Below are positions 34,525 through 42,878 of a stretch of 54,413 nt of DNA, one piece after another. The position numbers and the translations under genes were made by a program. The DNA is taken from NCBI GenBank assembly GCA_030430365.1, contig JAUIFP010000008.1, positions 1 to 54,413 of the forward strand, given 5' to 3'. Origin of the DNA: Alphaproteobacteria bacterium (GTDB taxonomy: Bacteria; Pseudomonadota; Alphaproteobacteria; Sphingomonadales; Sphingomonadaceae). The number at the start of each line of letters is the position of its first letter. The stretch's first letter is position 1. Below the pieces are notes generated by a model, which was given only the letters and a program-made list of their open reading frames with translations, was not told where the DNA came from and did not search any database.

Positions 34525-34555
34525 CAAATACAACCTCAACAATAGTTGAGGTCAA
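34525..34555 (-). promoter_or_regulatory. SoxR box and promoter of the efflux operon
   Basis: ACCTCAAC-AATA-GTTGAGGT (34533-34552) is a perfect 8-bp-arm palindrome matching the SoxR consensus (CCTCAA...TTGAGG). On the minus strand it lies between TTGACC (-35, 34550-34555) and TATTTG (-10, 34525-34530) with the 19-bp spacing typical of MerR/SoxR-activated promoters. It faces the pump genes, and soxR starts 20 bp on the other side. Confidence 0.85.
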
Positions 34556-34572
34556 GGGCGTTTTGAAAAATT

Positions 34573-35007
34573 ATGGACAGTGAACAGGTCTTGTCGGTCG
34601 GCGAAGTTGCGAAACGCAGCGGCGTCGCGGTTTCCACGATCCATTTCTACGAAAGGAAGGGCCTGATCGAAGGATGGCGTTCGGGCGGCAATCAGCGGCG
34701 CTACCCGCGCAAGATCCTGCGGCGCATCGCCATTATTCGCATTGCGCAGCGTGCGGGAATTCCTCTCGCGACGATTGCGGAGCATCTCGCCAAGCTTCCA
34801 AACAGGAACGTGTCGGCAGCGCAGTGGCACGATCTCAGCAGTGAATGGCGCGACGAACTCAATAGCAGGATCGTCAGCCTGACTCAGCTCCGCGACCAAC
34901 TGGAAGGCTGCATCGGTTGCGGCTGCCTGTCATTGAGCGACTGCCCGCTGCGAAATCCGGAGGACAAGCTTGCCGAGGAGGGGGCAGGGCCGCAGCTTCT
35001 TTCCTGA
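34573..35007 (+). CDS. soxR: redox-sensitive transcriptional activator SoxR
   Basis: A 144-residue MerR-family regulator. The N-terminal HTH ([26 protein letters not shown]) is followed by a dimerisation helix and the SoxR-specific [2Fe-2S] motif [17 protein letters not shown] with C113, C116, C118 and C124. One-electron oxidation of the cluster by redox-cycling compounds activates target promoters. A perfect SoxR box lies in the divergent intergenic region, so the direct target is the mexGHI-opmD-like operon. Length and motif are typical of SoxR, and the short Glu/Gly tail is like that in non-enteric SoxR proteins. Confidence 0.96.
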   Translation: MDSEQVLSVGEVAKRSGVAVSTIHFYERKGLIEGWRSGGNQRRYPRKILRRIAIIRIAQRAGIPLATIAEHLAKLPNRNVSAAQWHDLSSEWRDELNSRIVSLTQLRDQLEGCIGCGCLSLSDCPLRNPEDKLAEEGAGPQLLS

Positions 35008-35048
35008 CAGCACATGGCGCGTTCAGTCGCGGAAGCGCAGCGCATGGC

Positions 35049-35816
35049 TCAGACATCCGATAGATGCGACGTAGCGGGGGGAGGCAAGAACGCCGTTTTG
35101 CGAAGCAGGGCGATCAGGGTTTCCATCGCCTCGCGCATCAATGGCGCGTCCCGGGCAAGCAGAGCGTCATCCATTTTCCGGAGGATCGGGCCAAGCACGT
35201 CCTTCGGGAACAACAGGTTCGTATCCGATACGCGCCGGGGCACGGTCAGCTGCCGCTGAAGGCCGTTGAACATCATTTGCATGACCAGATGCCCGGATGC
35301 CTTCACCAGCCCGTCTCCGAGTTCGCGCAAGGCAATGCGCTGCTGCGCCGCACTCTTCGCAGCGGCCGTCTTGGCTACGAGCGCGCACACCTCTGCAATC
35401 TGCTCTTCACTGCCCGCGATGACCGCTTTTTGAGCGGTGGGCACGATCAACAGGCTGAGAACTTCCAGAACCTGGTCGAGCAGTTGGGAGGCCCTGTCTT
35501 CGGCGTCGTTCGACCATAGCCGCAGTAGAGGGCCGATCACTTCCATTGTCGCCGATTCCAGCGAGAGAACTCTCGCGCCGCCCGGCTGTATGGAGAGGAC
35601 ACCGAGCTGCTGCAGCTGGGTGAACGCCTCGCGAATGGCGCCTCGGCTCGTTTCGAAGCGTTGGCTCAAATCCCGTTCGGAAGGCATACGTTCGCCCTCG
35701 CGAAATCGCTGCGACAAGATCTCGCTCAACAATTCGGAAGCGATCTCGTCCGACCGGCCGCGGGGGGCGGCCCGCCTACCTGCCGACAATCCATTTCCTT
35801 CCGGCTTTTGCGCCAC
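35049..35816 (-). CDS. GntR-family (FadR subfamily) regulator
   Basis: A 255-residue regulator. The N-terminal winged HTH contains ILSQRFREGERMPSERDLSQRFETSRGAIREAFTQLQQLGVLSIQPGGARVL (about 33-84), the GntR signature. A helical C-terminal effector domain of FCD type follows. It is divergent from the third CmcJ-like gene with only 69 bp between the start codons, and that interval holds two palindromes of the type bound by FadR-subfamily proteins. It therefore probably represses both itself and the rightward operon. It is convergent with soxR. Confidence 0.9.
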   Translation of the reverse strand: MAQKPEGNGLSAGRRAAPRGRSDEIASELLSEILSQRFREGERMPSERDLSQRFETSRGAIREAFTQLQQLGVLSIQPGGARVLSLESATMEVIGPLLRLWSNDAEDRASQLLDQVLEVLSLLIVPTAQKAVIAGSEEQIAEVCALVAKTAAAKSAAQQRIALRELGDGLVKASGHLVMQMMFNGLQRQLTVPRRVSDTNLLFPKDVLGPILRKMDDALLARDAPLMREAMETLIALLRKTAFLPPPATSHLSDV

Positions 35817-35832
35817 TGCAATTCACCTTTAC

Positions 35833-35860
35833 ATGGTATTACCATATTGGTAGGACCAAT
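35833..35860. promoter_or_regulatory. two adjacent GntR/FadR-type operators
   Basis: ATGGTATTACCAT (35833-35845) and ATTGGTAGGACCAAT (35846-35860) are perfect palindromes around 3-base centres, directly abutting, between the GntR gene and the CmcJ-like gene. The second matches the TTGGTnnnACCAA form known for PdhR and relatives. Confidence 0.7.
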
Positions 35861-35885
35861 TATCATTCAAGCACTGAGGCTGGCA

Positions 35886-36776
35886 ATGCAATACCGGCCC
35901 GGGAAGATATTTGGGAGAGCCGGTTTGGAATCGTCTGTCATGGACCGGGCCGCCGTGATGGCGCCTTTCAATTATGTGGACGGAGACAAGGTCGAACGGC
36001 CAAAGTTTGCCTTCACTTTTGGTGCGCAAGGCGGATTGCCGCTGGAGACGCATGTTCTGCCCGTCGTCGACGCGGCCGGTCTGGAACAGCCGCCACGGCT
36101 TGACGACTATGGCTTCCAGCTTGTGCGGCTCGATGCCACGCCGACCCGGGACTTGCCGAGCGACGCGATCGAGCAGCACTGGGTCCCTGCCGTGCGGGAA
36201 AAGCTCAAGCAAATCACTGGCGCCGACGAAGTTATCGCCTGGGGTTTCGGCATGCGCTATTCCGATCCCAGTCAGGATCCACGCAAGAACAAGACAATCG
36301 CCAATCCTTCGCGCCGGGTACATGGCGATTTCAGCCCGACGAATTTCGGCGCGGAGATCGATCACGAGGACGTCGAGGCCGAGATTGCCGCTGTCAGCGG
36401 TGGCCGTAAACTGACGCGCTGGGTCGGCTACAATGCATGGCAGGCCTATTCGGAGCCGCCTTACGACACGCCATTGGTGTTCTGCGACAAACGGACCGTG
36501 TCGCCAGAGGCTCTGGTAATCGGTACGGGCAGTTCGAAGGAGCGGCCGGACTTTACCATGGATCTACCGTTCTTCGTCTACGATCCGCAGCATCGCTGGT
36601 ACTACTATTCGGCAATGCGCCCGGATGAGACGGTGCTGTTTATCGGAATCGAGCCTCTGGGAGATGGCAGGAACGATTTCGTTCCGCATACGGCGATCGA
36701 CGATCCCACCTGTCCGGCAGACGCGCCGCCGCGATGCAGCGTCGAAGTTAGAGCCATGGCACTGTATTTCGAGTGA
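35886..36776 (+). CDS. CmcJ/NvfI-type oxygenase, copy 3
   Basis: A 296-residue third member of the family in this window, started at the ATG at 35886 with GAGG 6 bp upstream; an ATG at 35940 is the alternative. The blocks are R-V-H146-G-D148-F-S-P, YNAWQAYSEPPYDTPLVFCD, Q-H-R-W-Y-Y, FVPHTAI with H268, and R-C-S-V-E-V-R. It is closer in block spelling to copy 2 than to copy 1 (both have H-G-D-F, P-P-Y-D and V-P-H). It heads a small operon with an MFS transporter (84 bp downstream) and a VOC protein under a separate GntR regulator. Confidence 0.82.
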   Translation: MQYRPGKIFGRAGLESSVMDRAAVMAPFNYVDGDKVERPKFAFTFGAQGGLPLETHVLPVVDAAGLEQPPRLDDYGFQLVRLDATPTRDLPSDAIEQHWVPAVREKLKQITGADEVIAWGFGMRYSDPSQDPRKNKTIANPSRRVHGDFSPTNFGAEIDHEDVEAEIAAVSGGRKLTRWVGYNAWQAYSEPPYDTPLVFCDKRTVSPEALVIGTGSSKERPDFTMDLPFFVYDPQHRWYYYSAMRPDETVLFIGIEPLGDGRNDFVPHTAIDDPTCPADAPPRCSVEVRAMALYFE

Positions 36777-36860
36777 GCGCTTCGACGGACACCGGAGTCA
36801 ATATTGGGCTCCGGCTCTCGCGCCCACAGCTTCGCAAACCAATCATGAAGAGCCGGCTCC

Positions 36861-38150
36861 ATGGCGTTCAGTAACACTGCAGAACGCGCGGGTGATCGCG
36901 TTTCCGGACGACAGATCTACGCTCTGTTTCTTCTTTGCGGCGTTGGCGTCTTCTCCAATGTCGATCGGAATATGCTAGGACTGGTCATGCCCCATGTCAT
37001 GGCCGACCTGGAGCTTTCGAACACCATGATGGGGCTCGTCGTCGGGCTGCCTTTTGTCATTTGCTACGTATCTTTCGCTATCCCGCTGGCCTGGGTCGCG
37101 GACAATTACGAACGGCGCAGCCTGCTTGGCGGTGCGCTTTTGGGGTGGAGCGTGGTGACGGCGCTGACAGGTATGGTCCAGAACGGCTGGCAGCTTGCCA
37201 TGGCCCGCCTGGCACTTGGAGCAGGCGAAGCGGCGGGACATCCCACCATCACATCGCTGATAGCGGACAGCTTCAATGTCCAACGGCGCGCGGTCGCCTT
37301 TTCCGCCTATTCGGCAACCACATATCTCGGGCCGCTGATCGGTTTCCCGATCGTCGGCTGGCTGATCGCCGTCTATGGCTGGCGGTCCGCCTATTACGTC
37401 ATGGGCGGATTGGGCATGCTGTTTGCCATTCTCTTCCTTGCGACAATGAAGGAACCGGTGCGCGACGTGCCCGTGGCGAAGGGCGCCGCCAAACAGCCTT
37501 TCTTCCTCAGCATCGTTCGTCTGCTGAAGATGCCGACCTTTCTGCTGGTCATCGCCGCTGGGGGTTTCAACGCAATCAATCAGGGCGCCCATCTGACTTG
37601 GGCACCGACTTTCCTGGACCGCGTGCACGGCCTGTCGCCAACGGAGATCGGGTTCTATTTCGGCACTCTGCGCGGTCTGACCGGGGTCGCCGGCGCGATC
37701 ATCGCGGCAGTGGGAATTGGCATTCTGGTGCGGCGTGATCTGCGCTGGCAGATCTGGGCGCCGATGGCGGTCACGCCTTTGCCGTTCTTTTCCGACCTCC
37801 TGTTCCTCTTTTCGGGCAATCAGCTTCTCTGGCTGTTCGGTCTCGGATTCTCCGCCTTCGCTTCCGCCCTGCTGGTTTCCATCAGCTTCCCGCTCTACGT
37901 GAACATCGTGCCGGCAAACCTGCGCGCGACTGCATCCGCGCTCTATTTCCTGATCGTCGCGCTCACGGGTTTCATGTTCGGACCGTTCGTTGTCGGTGCG
38001 CTGACGGACGCGTTGACTCCTCACTTCGGGGTGCAGTCCATTGGCATCGCCATGGCAATCGCTTCAGCTTCGATCCTGGTTTCGGCCCTGATGCTTATCC
38101 TGGCGAACAGGAACTGGATCGATGATGCCAGGCGGGCCGAGGCGCAGTGA
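36861..38150 (+). CDS. MFS transporter, spinster-like
   Basis: A 429-residue twelve-helix transporter. TM1 (IYALFLLCGVGVFSNVDRNML) is followed by the loop signature L-A-W-V-A-D-N-Y-E-R-R and then MARLALGAGEAAGHPTITSLIAD, characteristic of the same branch as the transporter at 1018-2415. It is the second gene of the GntR-controlled operon, between the CmcJ-like and VOC genes, so it probably imports or exports the substrate or product of those enzymes. Confidence 0.88.
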   Translation: MAFSNTAERAGDRVSGRQIYALFLLCGVGVFSNVDRNMLGLVMPHVMADLELSNTMMGLVVGLPFVICYVSFAIPLAWVADNYERRSLLGGALLGWSVVTALTGMVQNGWQLAMARLALGAGEAAGHPTITSLIADSFNVQRRAVAFSAYSATTYLGPLIGFPIVGWLIAVYGWRSAYYVMGGLGMLFAILFLATMKEPVRDVPVAKGAAKQPFFLSIVRLLKMPTFLLVIAAGGFNAINQGAHLTWAPTFLDRVHGLSPTEIGFYFGTLRGLTGVAGAIIAAVGIGILVRRDLRWQIWAPMAVTPLPFFSDLLFLFSGNQLLWLFGLGFSAFASALLVSISFPLYVNIVPANLRATASALYFLIVALTGFMFGPFVVGALTDALTPHFGVQSIGIAMAIASASILVSALMLILANRNWIDDARRAEAQ

Positions 38151-38174
38151 CATGCTCAATCAAAGGGAAATAAT

Positions 38175-38561
38175 ATGACCGATTCCGGCGCCAGCCTCGT
38201 GTTCTTCAAACTGTTCGTGCCGGAGATGGCGCCTGCCCTTGCGTTCTGGTGCGATGCGATGGGCTTCGAAGTGCGCGATACGTTCGAGGATGAACGATTG
38301 CTTGAAAAGATTCTCGCTCTGCCTGGGCAAGATGGGGCGCCGAGCCTGCTGTTGGTCAATTGGAAAGATGGACGCGACGTGACTGTCGGCAATGGTCATG
38401 GTCCGATCGGCATTCAGGTACGCGATATCGAAGCTGCTCGCGACCACGCTATGGCAGCGGGCGCCCAAGAGGGGCGCGGGCTGGTGGAACATCCGGGCGT
38501 GAAGCTGTGCTTCTTTTTCAGCCCGCAAGGGCACGAGATCGAATTGGTGCAGATCGGCTGA
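38175..38561 (+). CDS. VOC-family (glyoxalase/dioxygenase superfamily) protein
   Basis: A 128-residue protein with paired beta-alpha-beta-beta-beta modules of the vicinal oxygen chelate superfamily: SLVFFKLFVPEMAPALAFWCDAMGFEV at the start and GPIGIQVRDIEAARDHAMAAGA at mid-protein. It ends with FFFSPQGHEIELVQIG, where the Glu is a typical metal ligand. Possible activities include isomerase, epimerase, lyase or resistance-type binding. It follows the MFS gene by 24 bp, the last gene of this operon, and is convergent with the FG-GAP gene. Confidence 0.82.
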   Translation: MTDSGASLVFFKLFVPEMAPALAFWCDAMGFEVRDTFEDERLLEKILALPGQDGAPSLLLVNWKDGRDVTVGNGHGPIGIQVRDIEAARDHAMAAGAQEGRGLVEHPGVKLCFFFSPQGHEIELVQIG

Positions 38562-38597
38562 TCCGCTGACGCGGTTTCACCGAGCGTTGGTGCCTGT

Positions 38598-39941
38598 CTA
38601 CTGGCCTTCTGGCGGTTTGATGATGGCATCTAGCTCAACCAGCGGGGTTTGCAGGGATTCGTACAAGGGCTTGTTGGTGAGCAGCAGCCGTGCCTGCGTT
38701 CCCCAGCCACCGATGAAGAGATCGTCCTTTCCGTCTCCATCCAGGTCGCCGGGCACGACGCTCCAGCTTCGTCCGACCGTGAGACTGGGAACCATCGAGA
38801 GCGTGACGTCGGTGAATTGTCCGGCACCGTCATTCTGCCATGCCCTTACTTGCAGCGGGACGAAGCCGGGGACTTGAATCGCGCTCACGATAATGTCCTG
38901 CGCGCCGTCATGGTTGAAATCCGCGATCCCGCCGGCCCAGCTGGAGAAGGTGTGTTCGGGCAAACGGGCGGTCTCGTCCCGGAAGTGGCCGCTGCCGTCA
39001 TTGATGAGCAGACGCGCCTGCGGATCCTTGTCCCAATCCGCATTGTTGCTGGTCAGATTGAAATAGAGAATATCCGGCAGGTCGTCGCCATTCGCATCGA
39101 ACACATGGACTTCGCGGGTTTCCATCGGGACCTTCAGTTCGAGCCGGTCGGAAGCGTCGGAGAAGTGGCCTTCGCCGTCATTCAGAAGCAGCCGGTTCGT
39201 CAAAGTGGGGCTGGCGGTCAGCATGTCGAGGTCGCCGTCGCCATCCATATCGGCGAGCGCGACACCTTCGGTCTGGTCGTTGCCTGGCGGGAGATGCGTA
39301 TCGGTTGCATCGATGAAATGACCGGGTCGGTCCGGATCGTTCAGCCAGAGGAAATTGTGGGCCGGAACAATCGGCCCGTGAAAGCCGGCTTCGCCGGTAT
39401 TGCCGACCACGATATCGGGAAGGCCGTCGCCGTTCACGTCACCCACTGCCAGGCCGTTGCCCTGGCTGCGCGCCAGAAGCCGATCGCTCGCATCAGTGAA
39501 CCCGCCTTTGCCATCGCCCAGAAACAGCTGATGCACGCCGTCATGTTCGGCAACGAAGACAGCGTCCAGATTGCCGTCGCCGTCGAAATCGGCAGCGCGG
39601 ACATGCTCGCTGTCATGGATTTCAGTGCCCAGGGCCCCTTCCTGCCAGGTCAGTATGCCGGTGCCGTCGTTTAGATAGAGGCGGTTGGGCGCCCATTCGC
39701 ACGCGATGACTAGATCGAGATCGCCGTCCTTGTCGACATCGATAAATGCAGCGTCCAGAGCATGGACCGTCGGGTCCTGCGGCATATGGCTGGAGGTCGC
39801 ATCGACATATTCTGGGGAGGGAGCCAGTTGCGCGAGCGCCGGGCTTGATGACGCGGCGGCAATGGCCAGGACGCCGGTGAATGCGACCGACGTCCTGCAT
39901 TTTGCCCTTCGAAGGCCCCGGTGTGTGGGTGACTGAACCAT
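38598..39941 (-). CDS. exported FG-GAP/VCBS seven-bladed propeller protein
   Basis: A 447-residue secreted protein. The signal peptide has a basic N-terminus, the core GVLAIAAASSS and cleavage near ALAQ (about 38). The body has seven Ca2+-binding loops of the form DxDxDGxxD or close variants: DVDKDGDLD, DFDGDGNLD, DVNGDGLPD, DMDGDGDLD, DANGDDLPD, DFNHDGAQD and DLDGDGKDD. Seven repeats predict one complete integrin-alpha-like beta-propeller. Such proteins bind polysaccharides or proteins or act as lyases; no catalytic site is evident. It follows the glycoside-hydrolase-like gene by 61 bp on the same strand, suggesting joint action on an extracellular polymer. Confidence 0.85.
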   Translation of the reverse strand: MVQSPTHRGLRRAKCRTSVAFTGVLAIAAASSSPALAQLAPSPEYVDATSSHMPQDPTVHALDAAFIDVDKDGDLDLVIACEWAPNRLYLNDGTGILTWQEGALGTEIHDSEHVRAADFDGDGNLDAVFVAEHDGVHQLFLGDGKGGFTDASDRLLARSQGNGLAVGDVNGDGLPDIVVGNTGEAGFHGPIVPAHNFLWLNDPDRPGHFIDATDTHLPPGNDQTEGVALADMDGDGDLDMLTASPTLTNRLLLNDGEGHFSDASDRLELKVPMETREVHVFDANGDDLPDILYFNLTSNNADWDKDPQARLLINDGSGHFRDETARLPEHTFSSWAGGIADFNHDGAQDIIVSAIQVPGFVPLQVRAWQNDGAGQFTDVTLSMVPSLTVGRSWSVVPGDLDGDGKDDLFIGGWGTQARLLLTNKPLYESLQTPLVELDAIIKPPEGQ

Positions 39942-40002
39942 AGGACGAACCTTTCAATAAACGCTGGTGCAGACGGGGCCTGTCGAATGGTCATTGAATG
40001 CC

Positions 40003-42165
40003 TCAGATCAGGATTGCCTCGAAGGCTTTGAGCGGCGGCAGATCGAACCAGGTCCGGTCGCCTTCCCGCGTGCCCTGGACTGTGGCCCCGGCCACCAGCA
40101 TGCGGGCCGGACCTGACGGGCCCGCCACGCCCAGGCGCAGGCCGTGCAGTTGCGGCGGATCGTTGTAGCGGCCGTTGCGCTGGCCGGCATAGTTGATGAC
40201 ATGCAGCAGCGACTGGCCGTTCGCACGGCCCATCTGCATCATTTCGACCGCGCCCGTGCCTTCCAGAACGAACTTCTGCGGACCTTTGTAGCGGCGGATC
40301 AGTTCGGCCAGGATCTGCTGATGGATCGGCAATCCGTCGCGGTAATACTGCCAGTCGATATGCCAGGGGATATGGACCGCATGGCCCTGGCCATAGGCCT
40401 GCACGGCCGCGCCGGGAATATCGCGCACCGGTGACCCCGGGATTGCGTAGTTGAGCTCGGGTGGGCCGTAGCGGCGATCGGGGCCGAAGGGGATCAGGTC
40501 TTCGGCGCCCGGCCGCAGCGTGCCGTGGTAATAGTTTCCGTCGATCGGCACCTGGCCGACAAGCTGAGGCATCGCCCCCTTGTCCGGCACCAGCGACCAG
40601 CCTTGCGCATCCTCGCTCTCGCCGTAGCGTGATGTGGGAAGGCTCTTGAGCGGAACGCTGGCCAGATCCTCGCCCTTGCTGTTCATCGATCCGGTCTTGC
40701 CGGTGGCGATCAGCAAGCCGCCCTGCTCGACGAAGGCATCGATCGCCTGCGCCTCCGCATCGGTCAGCACCAAGGTATTGGGCAAATAGAGGACGTCCAC
40801 GTCCTCAGACAGCTTGGTCGTGCCGTCGGCCACGCGTGCATCGCTGACCATGCGGAACGGCATGCGCGAGTCCACCAGCATTGTGTAGGATCCGCGCTGA
40901 GCTCCGAACTGGTATTCGAAAAAGGGGCCCTCGAAGGCGGCAAATTGCCGCGCACCGGTGAACATCTGCGTCGCGGCGGAATCGTAAAGGCCGATCCGCG
41001 CATTCATGCTCATGCCGCCATAGGCGGCAGTATTGCGCTTGCGCCATTGGAACAGTTCGGAAAGCGGCGGCAGCCAGGTTGGATCCGCCTGATCCGCCAA
41101 TGTGCCCATCAGATAGAGGTCCAGATGACCGCCAACGCCCATCACCTGCGCCATGCGCAACTTATGATAGGCGGCCGTCTCGGTCACCTTGCGCCAGGGG
41201 AAGTCGATGAAACTTGCGGACGTCGCGGACCAGGGTTTGCGTGGGTTGCGCGCCATGTAGGACCGCGATTGCTCCCCGCCCTGGTAAGGCCATTCGGGCG
41301 GAGCGCGATGGACGTCGCGCTGCATCTCGCCGCGGCCCACGACTGCGCGTCCCATCACGGGTGCGCCATCCAGCAGCGGCGCGGTCACATCGTCGACCTT
41401 TTTCAGCAATCCGCCAAGAACGCGCTGCTGGAATAGCTGGTAGTCCGCCCAGGCGGGGCTACTGGTATCCTCATCCACCGGCAGTTCACGGCCGAACATT
41501 TCGCGGAAGCCGCTTCGGCAATTGTCGCAGGTGCAGATGCCTTCATCCGCCTTATTGTACCAATTGGTACCCGGAAAATAGAAGCCGTTGAAGAAGACGC
41601 CGTCCGGTTTGTAGCGGGTCAGCGCTTCCTGCAAAATCTTCGGGGCGTAATCCTGGGCCCATTCGCTCGCCGGGCAAGCCTGATAGGTTCCGTTATATTC
41701 GCGCGGCTTGCCGTCGCGGGTCAGCGAGAACCAGTCGGGATGCGCCTGGAATACCGGTTCACGGCCCTTGGCCATGTCGAACCGGCCGAGATAGGCCAAG
41801 CCTTCGGAATGAGCGGCCTCGATCATCTCGCCAACGAAGTCGCCCTTCAGATACGGGTTGGTGTAATGATATTCGAGATCGGTCGGGTAGAAGGCGACGA
41901 TGCCCCCGATATTGGAAACGATCACGTTCCCGCCGAAATCCTTCACCGCCTTGGCGATGTCACGCGGATCTTGCAGCACATCGATCTCGCGCAGATTGGT
42001 CTGCACGATCCGATAATCGTGCTCATACCAGCGCCGCGGGTTGAAGCTCTTTGAGCTGGCCGAACTGGCCAGGGCAGGTGCGCTGACAGCACCCAATGTG
42101 GCCAGTGTAATACCGCCGAGTACCGTGCGCCGTGTTGCGCCGAACTTCAGCACTGAATTGTTCAT
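40003..42165 (-). CDS. Tat-exported glycoside hydrolase-like protein (GHL6/beta-galactosidase trimerisation type)
   Basis: A 720-residue protein with a twin-arginine signal (T-R-R-T-V-L-G-G, then ALASSAS near 32-38). The TIM-barrel part begins WYEHDYRIVQTNLREID and contains KPDGVFFNGFYFPG and the C-T-C-D-N-C-R-S-G-F cysteine motif typical of the PF14871 hypothetical glycosyl hydrolases. A glutamine-amidotransferase-like trimerisation domain follows (VDVLYLPNTLVLTDAEAQAIDAFVEQGGLLIATGKTG). Members are found near carbohydrate and sulfated-polysaccharide genes, but activities are poorly established. It lies upstream of the FG-GAP gene in one leftward transcription unit. Confidence 0.82.
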   Translation of the reverse strand: MNNSVLKFGATRRTVLGGITLATLGAVSAPALASSASSKSFNPRRWYEHDYRIVQTNLREIDVLQDPRDIAKAVKDFGGNVIVSNIGGIVAFYPTDLEYHYTNPYLKGDFVGEMIEAAHSEGLAYLGRFDMAKGREPVFQAHPDWFSLTRDGKPREYNGTYQACPASEWAQDYAPKILQEALTRYKPDGVFFNGFYFPGTNWYNKADEGICTCDNCRSGFREMFGRELPVDEDTSSPAWADYQLFQQRVLGGLLKKVDDVTAPLLDGAPVMGRAVVGRGEMQRDVHRAPPEWPYQGGEQSRSYMARNPRKPWSATSASFIDFPWRKVTETAAYHKLRMAQVMGVGGHLDLYLMGTLADQADPTWLPPLSELFQWRKRNTAAYGGMSMNARIGLYDSAATQMFTGARQFAAFEGPFFEYQFGAQRGSYTMLVDSRMPFRMVSDARVADGTTKLSEDVDVLYLPNTLVLTDAEAQAIDAFVEQGGLLIATGKTGSMNSKGEDLASVPLKSLPTSRYGESEDAQGWSLVPDKGAMPQLVGQVPIDGNYYHGTLRPGAEDLIPFGPDRRYGPPELNYAIPGSPVRDIPGAAVQAYGQGHAVHIPWHIDWQYYRDGLPIHQQILAELIRRYKGPQKFVLEGTGAVEMMQMGRANGQSLLHVINYAGQRNGRYNDPPQLHGLRLGVAGPSGPARMLVAGATVQGTREGDRTWFDLPPLKAFEAILI

Positions 42166-42337
42166 TCTGATCTCTCCCGCTGATGCCGGCTTTTTTCCGC
42201 AATGGCCGGGGCCCTATGCGGATTGCGTTGTCTTTTCCGTGTCAGACTTTCGAGCAAACGTCGGAAATTGATACCCAAATTCCACGATGCGGTATCCGTG
42301 CTCGCCGCCAGCTATGTCGCGTGCACGGACGTTCCAG

Positions 42338-42643
42338 CTATTCGCTGGCTCTATGATCGGGCTGACCGTTTGGCAGTGGCATGGCCCACTCGCCGCCGAA
42401 GCCGGAAGCCTTGTGCCCAACGCACCACCGGCCCGTGCCGCGATCGTAGCGTGCGTAATGCAGCGCCTCCATCGTGGTCAGCAATCTGTGAGAAGTCGAA
42501 CGGGGCAGGCGAGCAAGCTGCGAAACCTCGTTCAATGTCAGCCCGTCGGTTTGGCAAAGTTGATCGAGGATTCCGAACGCTCGCACAAGTGATTGAACGC
42601 GCCCGAGCCGGGCATCCTCCTCATGACAGTGTTTGGTCCCCAT
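42338..42643 (-). pseudogene. truncated IclR-family regulator (HTH domain only)
   Basis: A 101-residue frame with a complete IclR winged HTH (about residues 14-75: RVQSLVRAFGILDQLC, LTLNEVSQLARLPRSTSHRLLTTMEALHYARYD). It stops about 25 residues after the wing, whereas IclR proteins continue for about 170 residues with a GAF-like effector domain. I find no effector-domain coding in other frames of the 172 bp before the next gene. It is either a decayed remnant or a shortened DNA-binding protein that could still bind. The start at 42643 is the ATG nearest the domain. Confidence 0.55.
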
Positions 42644-42663
42644 GGTATCCTCTACGCCAGCAA

Positions 42664-42674
42664 TTGTATAACAA
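42664..42674. promoter_or_regulatory. GntR-type palindrome TTGTATAACAA
   Basis: TTGT-ATA-ACAA matches the TTGTnnnACAA form of FadR-subfamily operators. It sits 20 bp upstream of the IclR remnant and about 200 bp downstream of the stop of the GntR gene. GGTATCC (42644-42650) and GGATACC (42679-42685) are inverted copies flanking it. Confidence 0.4.
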
Positions 42675-42701
42675 CTGCGGATACCAAAAACGAATTTGTA
42701 A

Positions 42702-42716
42702 GGCAAATTTTTTGCC
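42702..42716. repeat. inverted repeat GGCAAA-TTT-TTTGCC
   Basis: Perfect 6-bp arms around TTT, in the 235-bp gap between the GntR gene and the IclR remnant. TTTGCCAG recurs at 42733-42740. This may be an operator, or a weak terminator for the GntR gene. No gene is visible in the rest of the gap (42644-42878). Confidence 0.3.
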
Positions 42717-42878
42717 AGTTTTTGATGGCCGATTTGCCAGGGGATCTTGCCTTGTCTGGTGCCAGCTGCGGCAGGCGACTTGCGTCACCGGCGAACCGCC
42801 GCGACCATGGTCTGATATGCAGTTTTGGCTTTGGAGATTTCGCAGTGGGCCGCCGGCGTCGATGGAGCCGGGCCGGGC

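Noticed and set aside
36975-38024. A 349-codon minus-strand frame across the MFS gene at 36861
   Set aside because: Highly charged antisense shadow of a transporter gene, no domain recognised.
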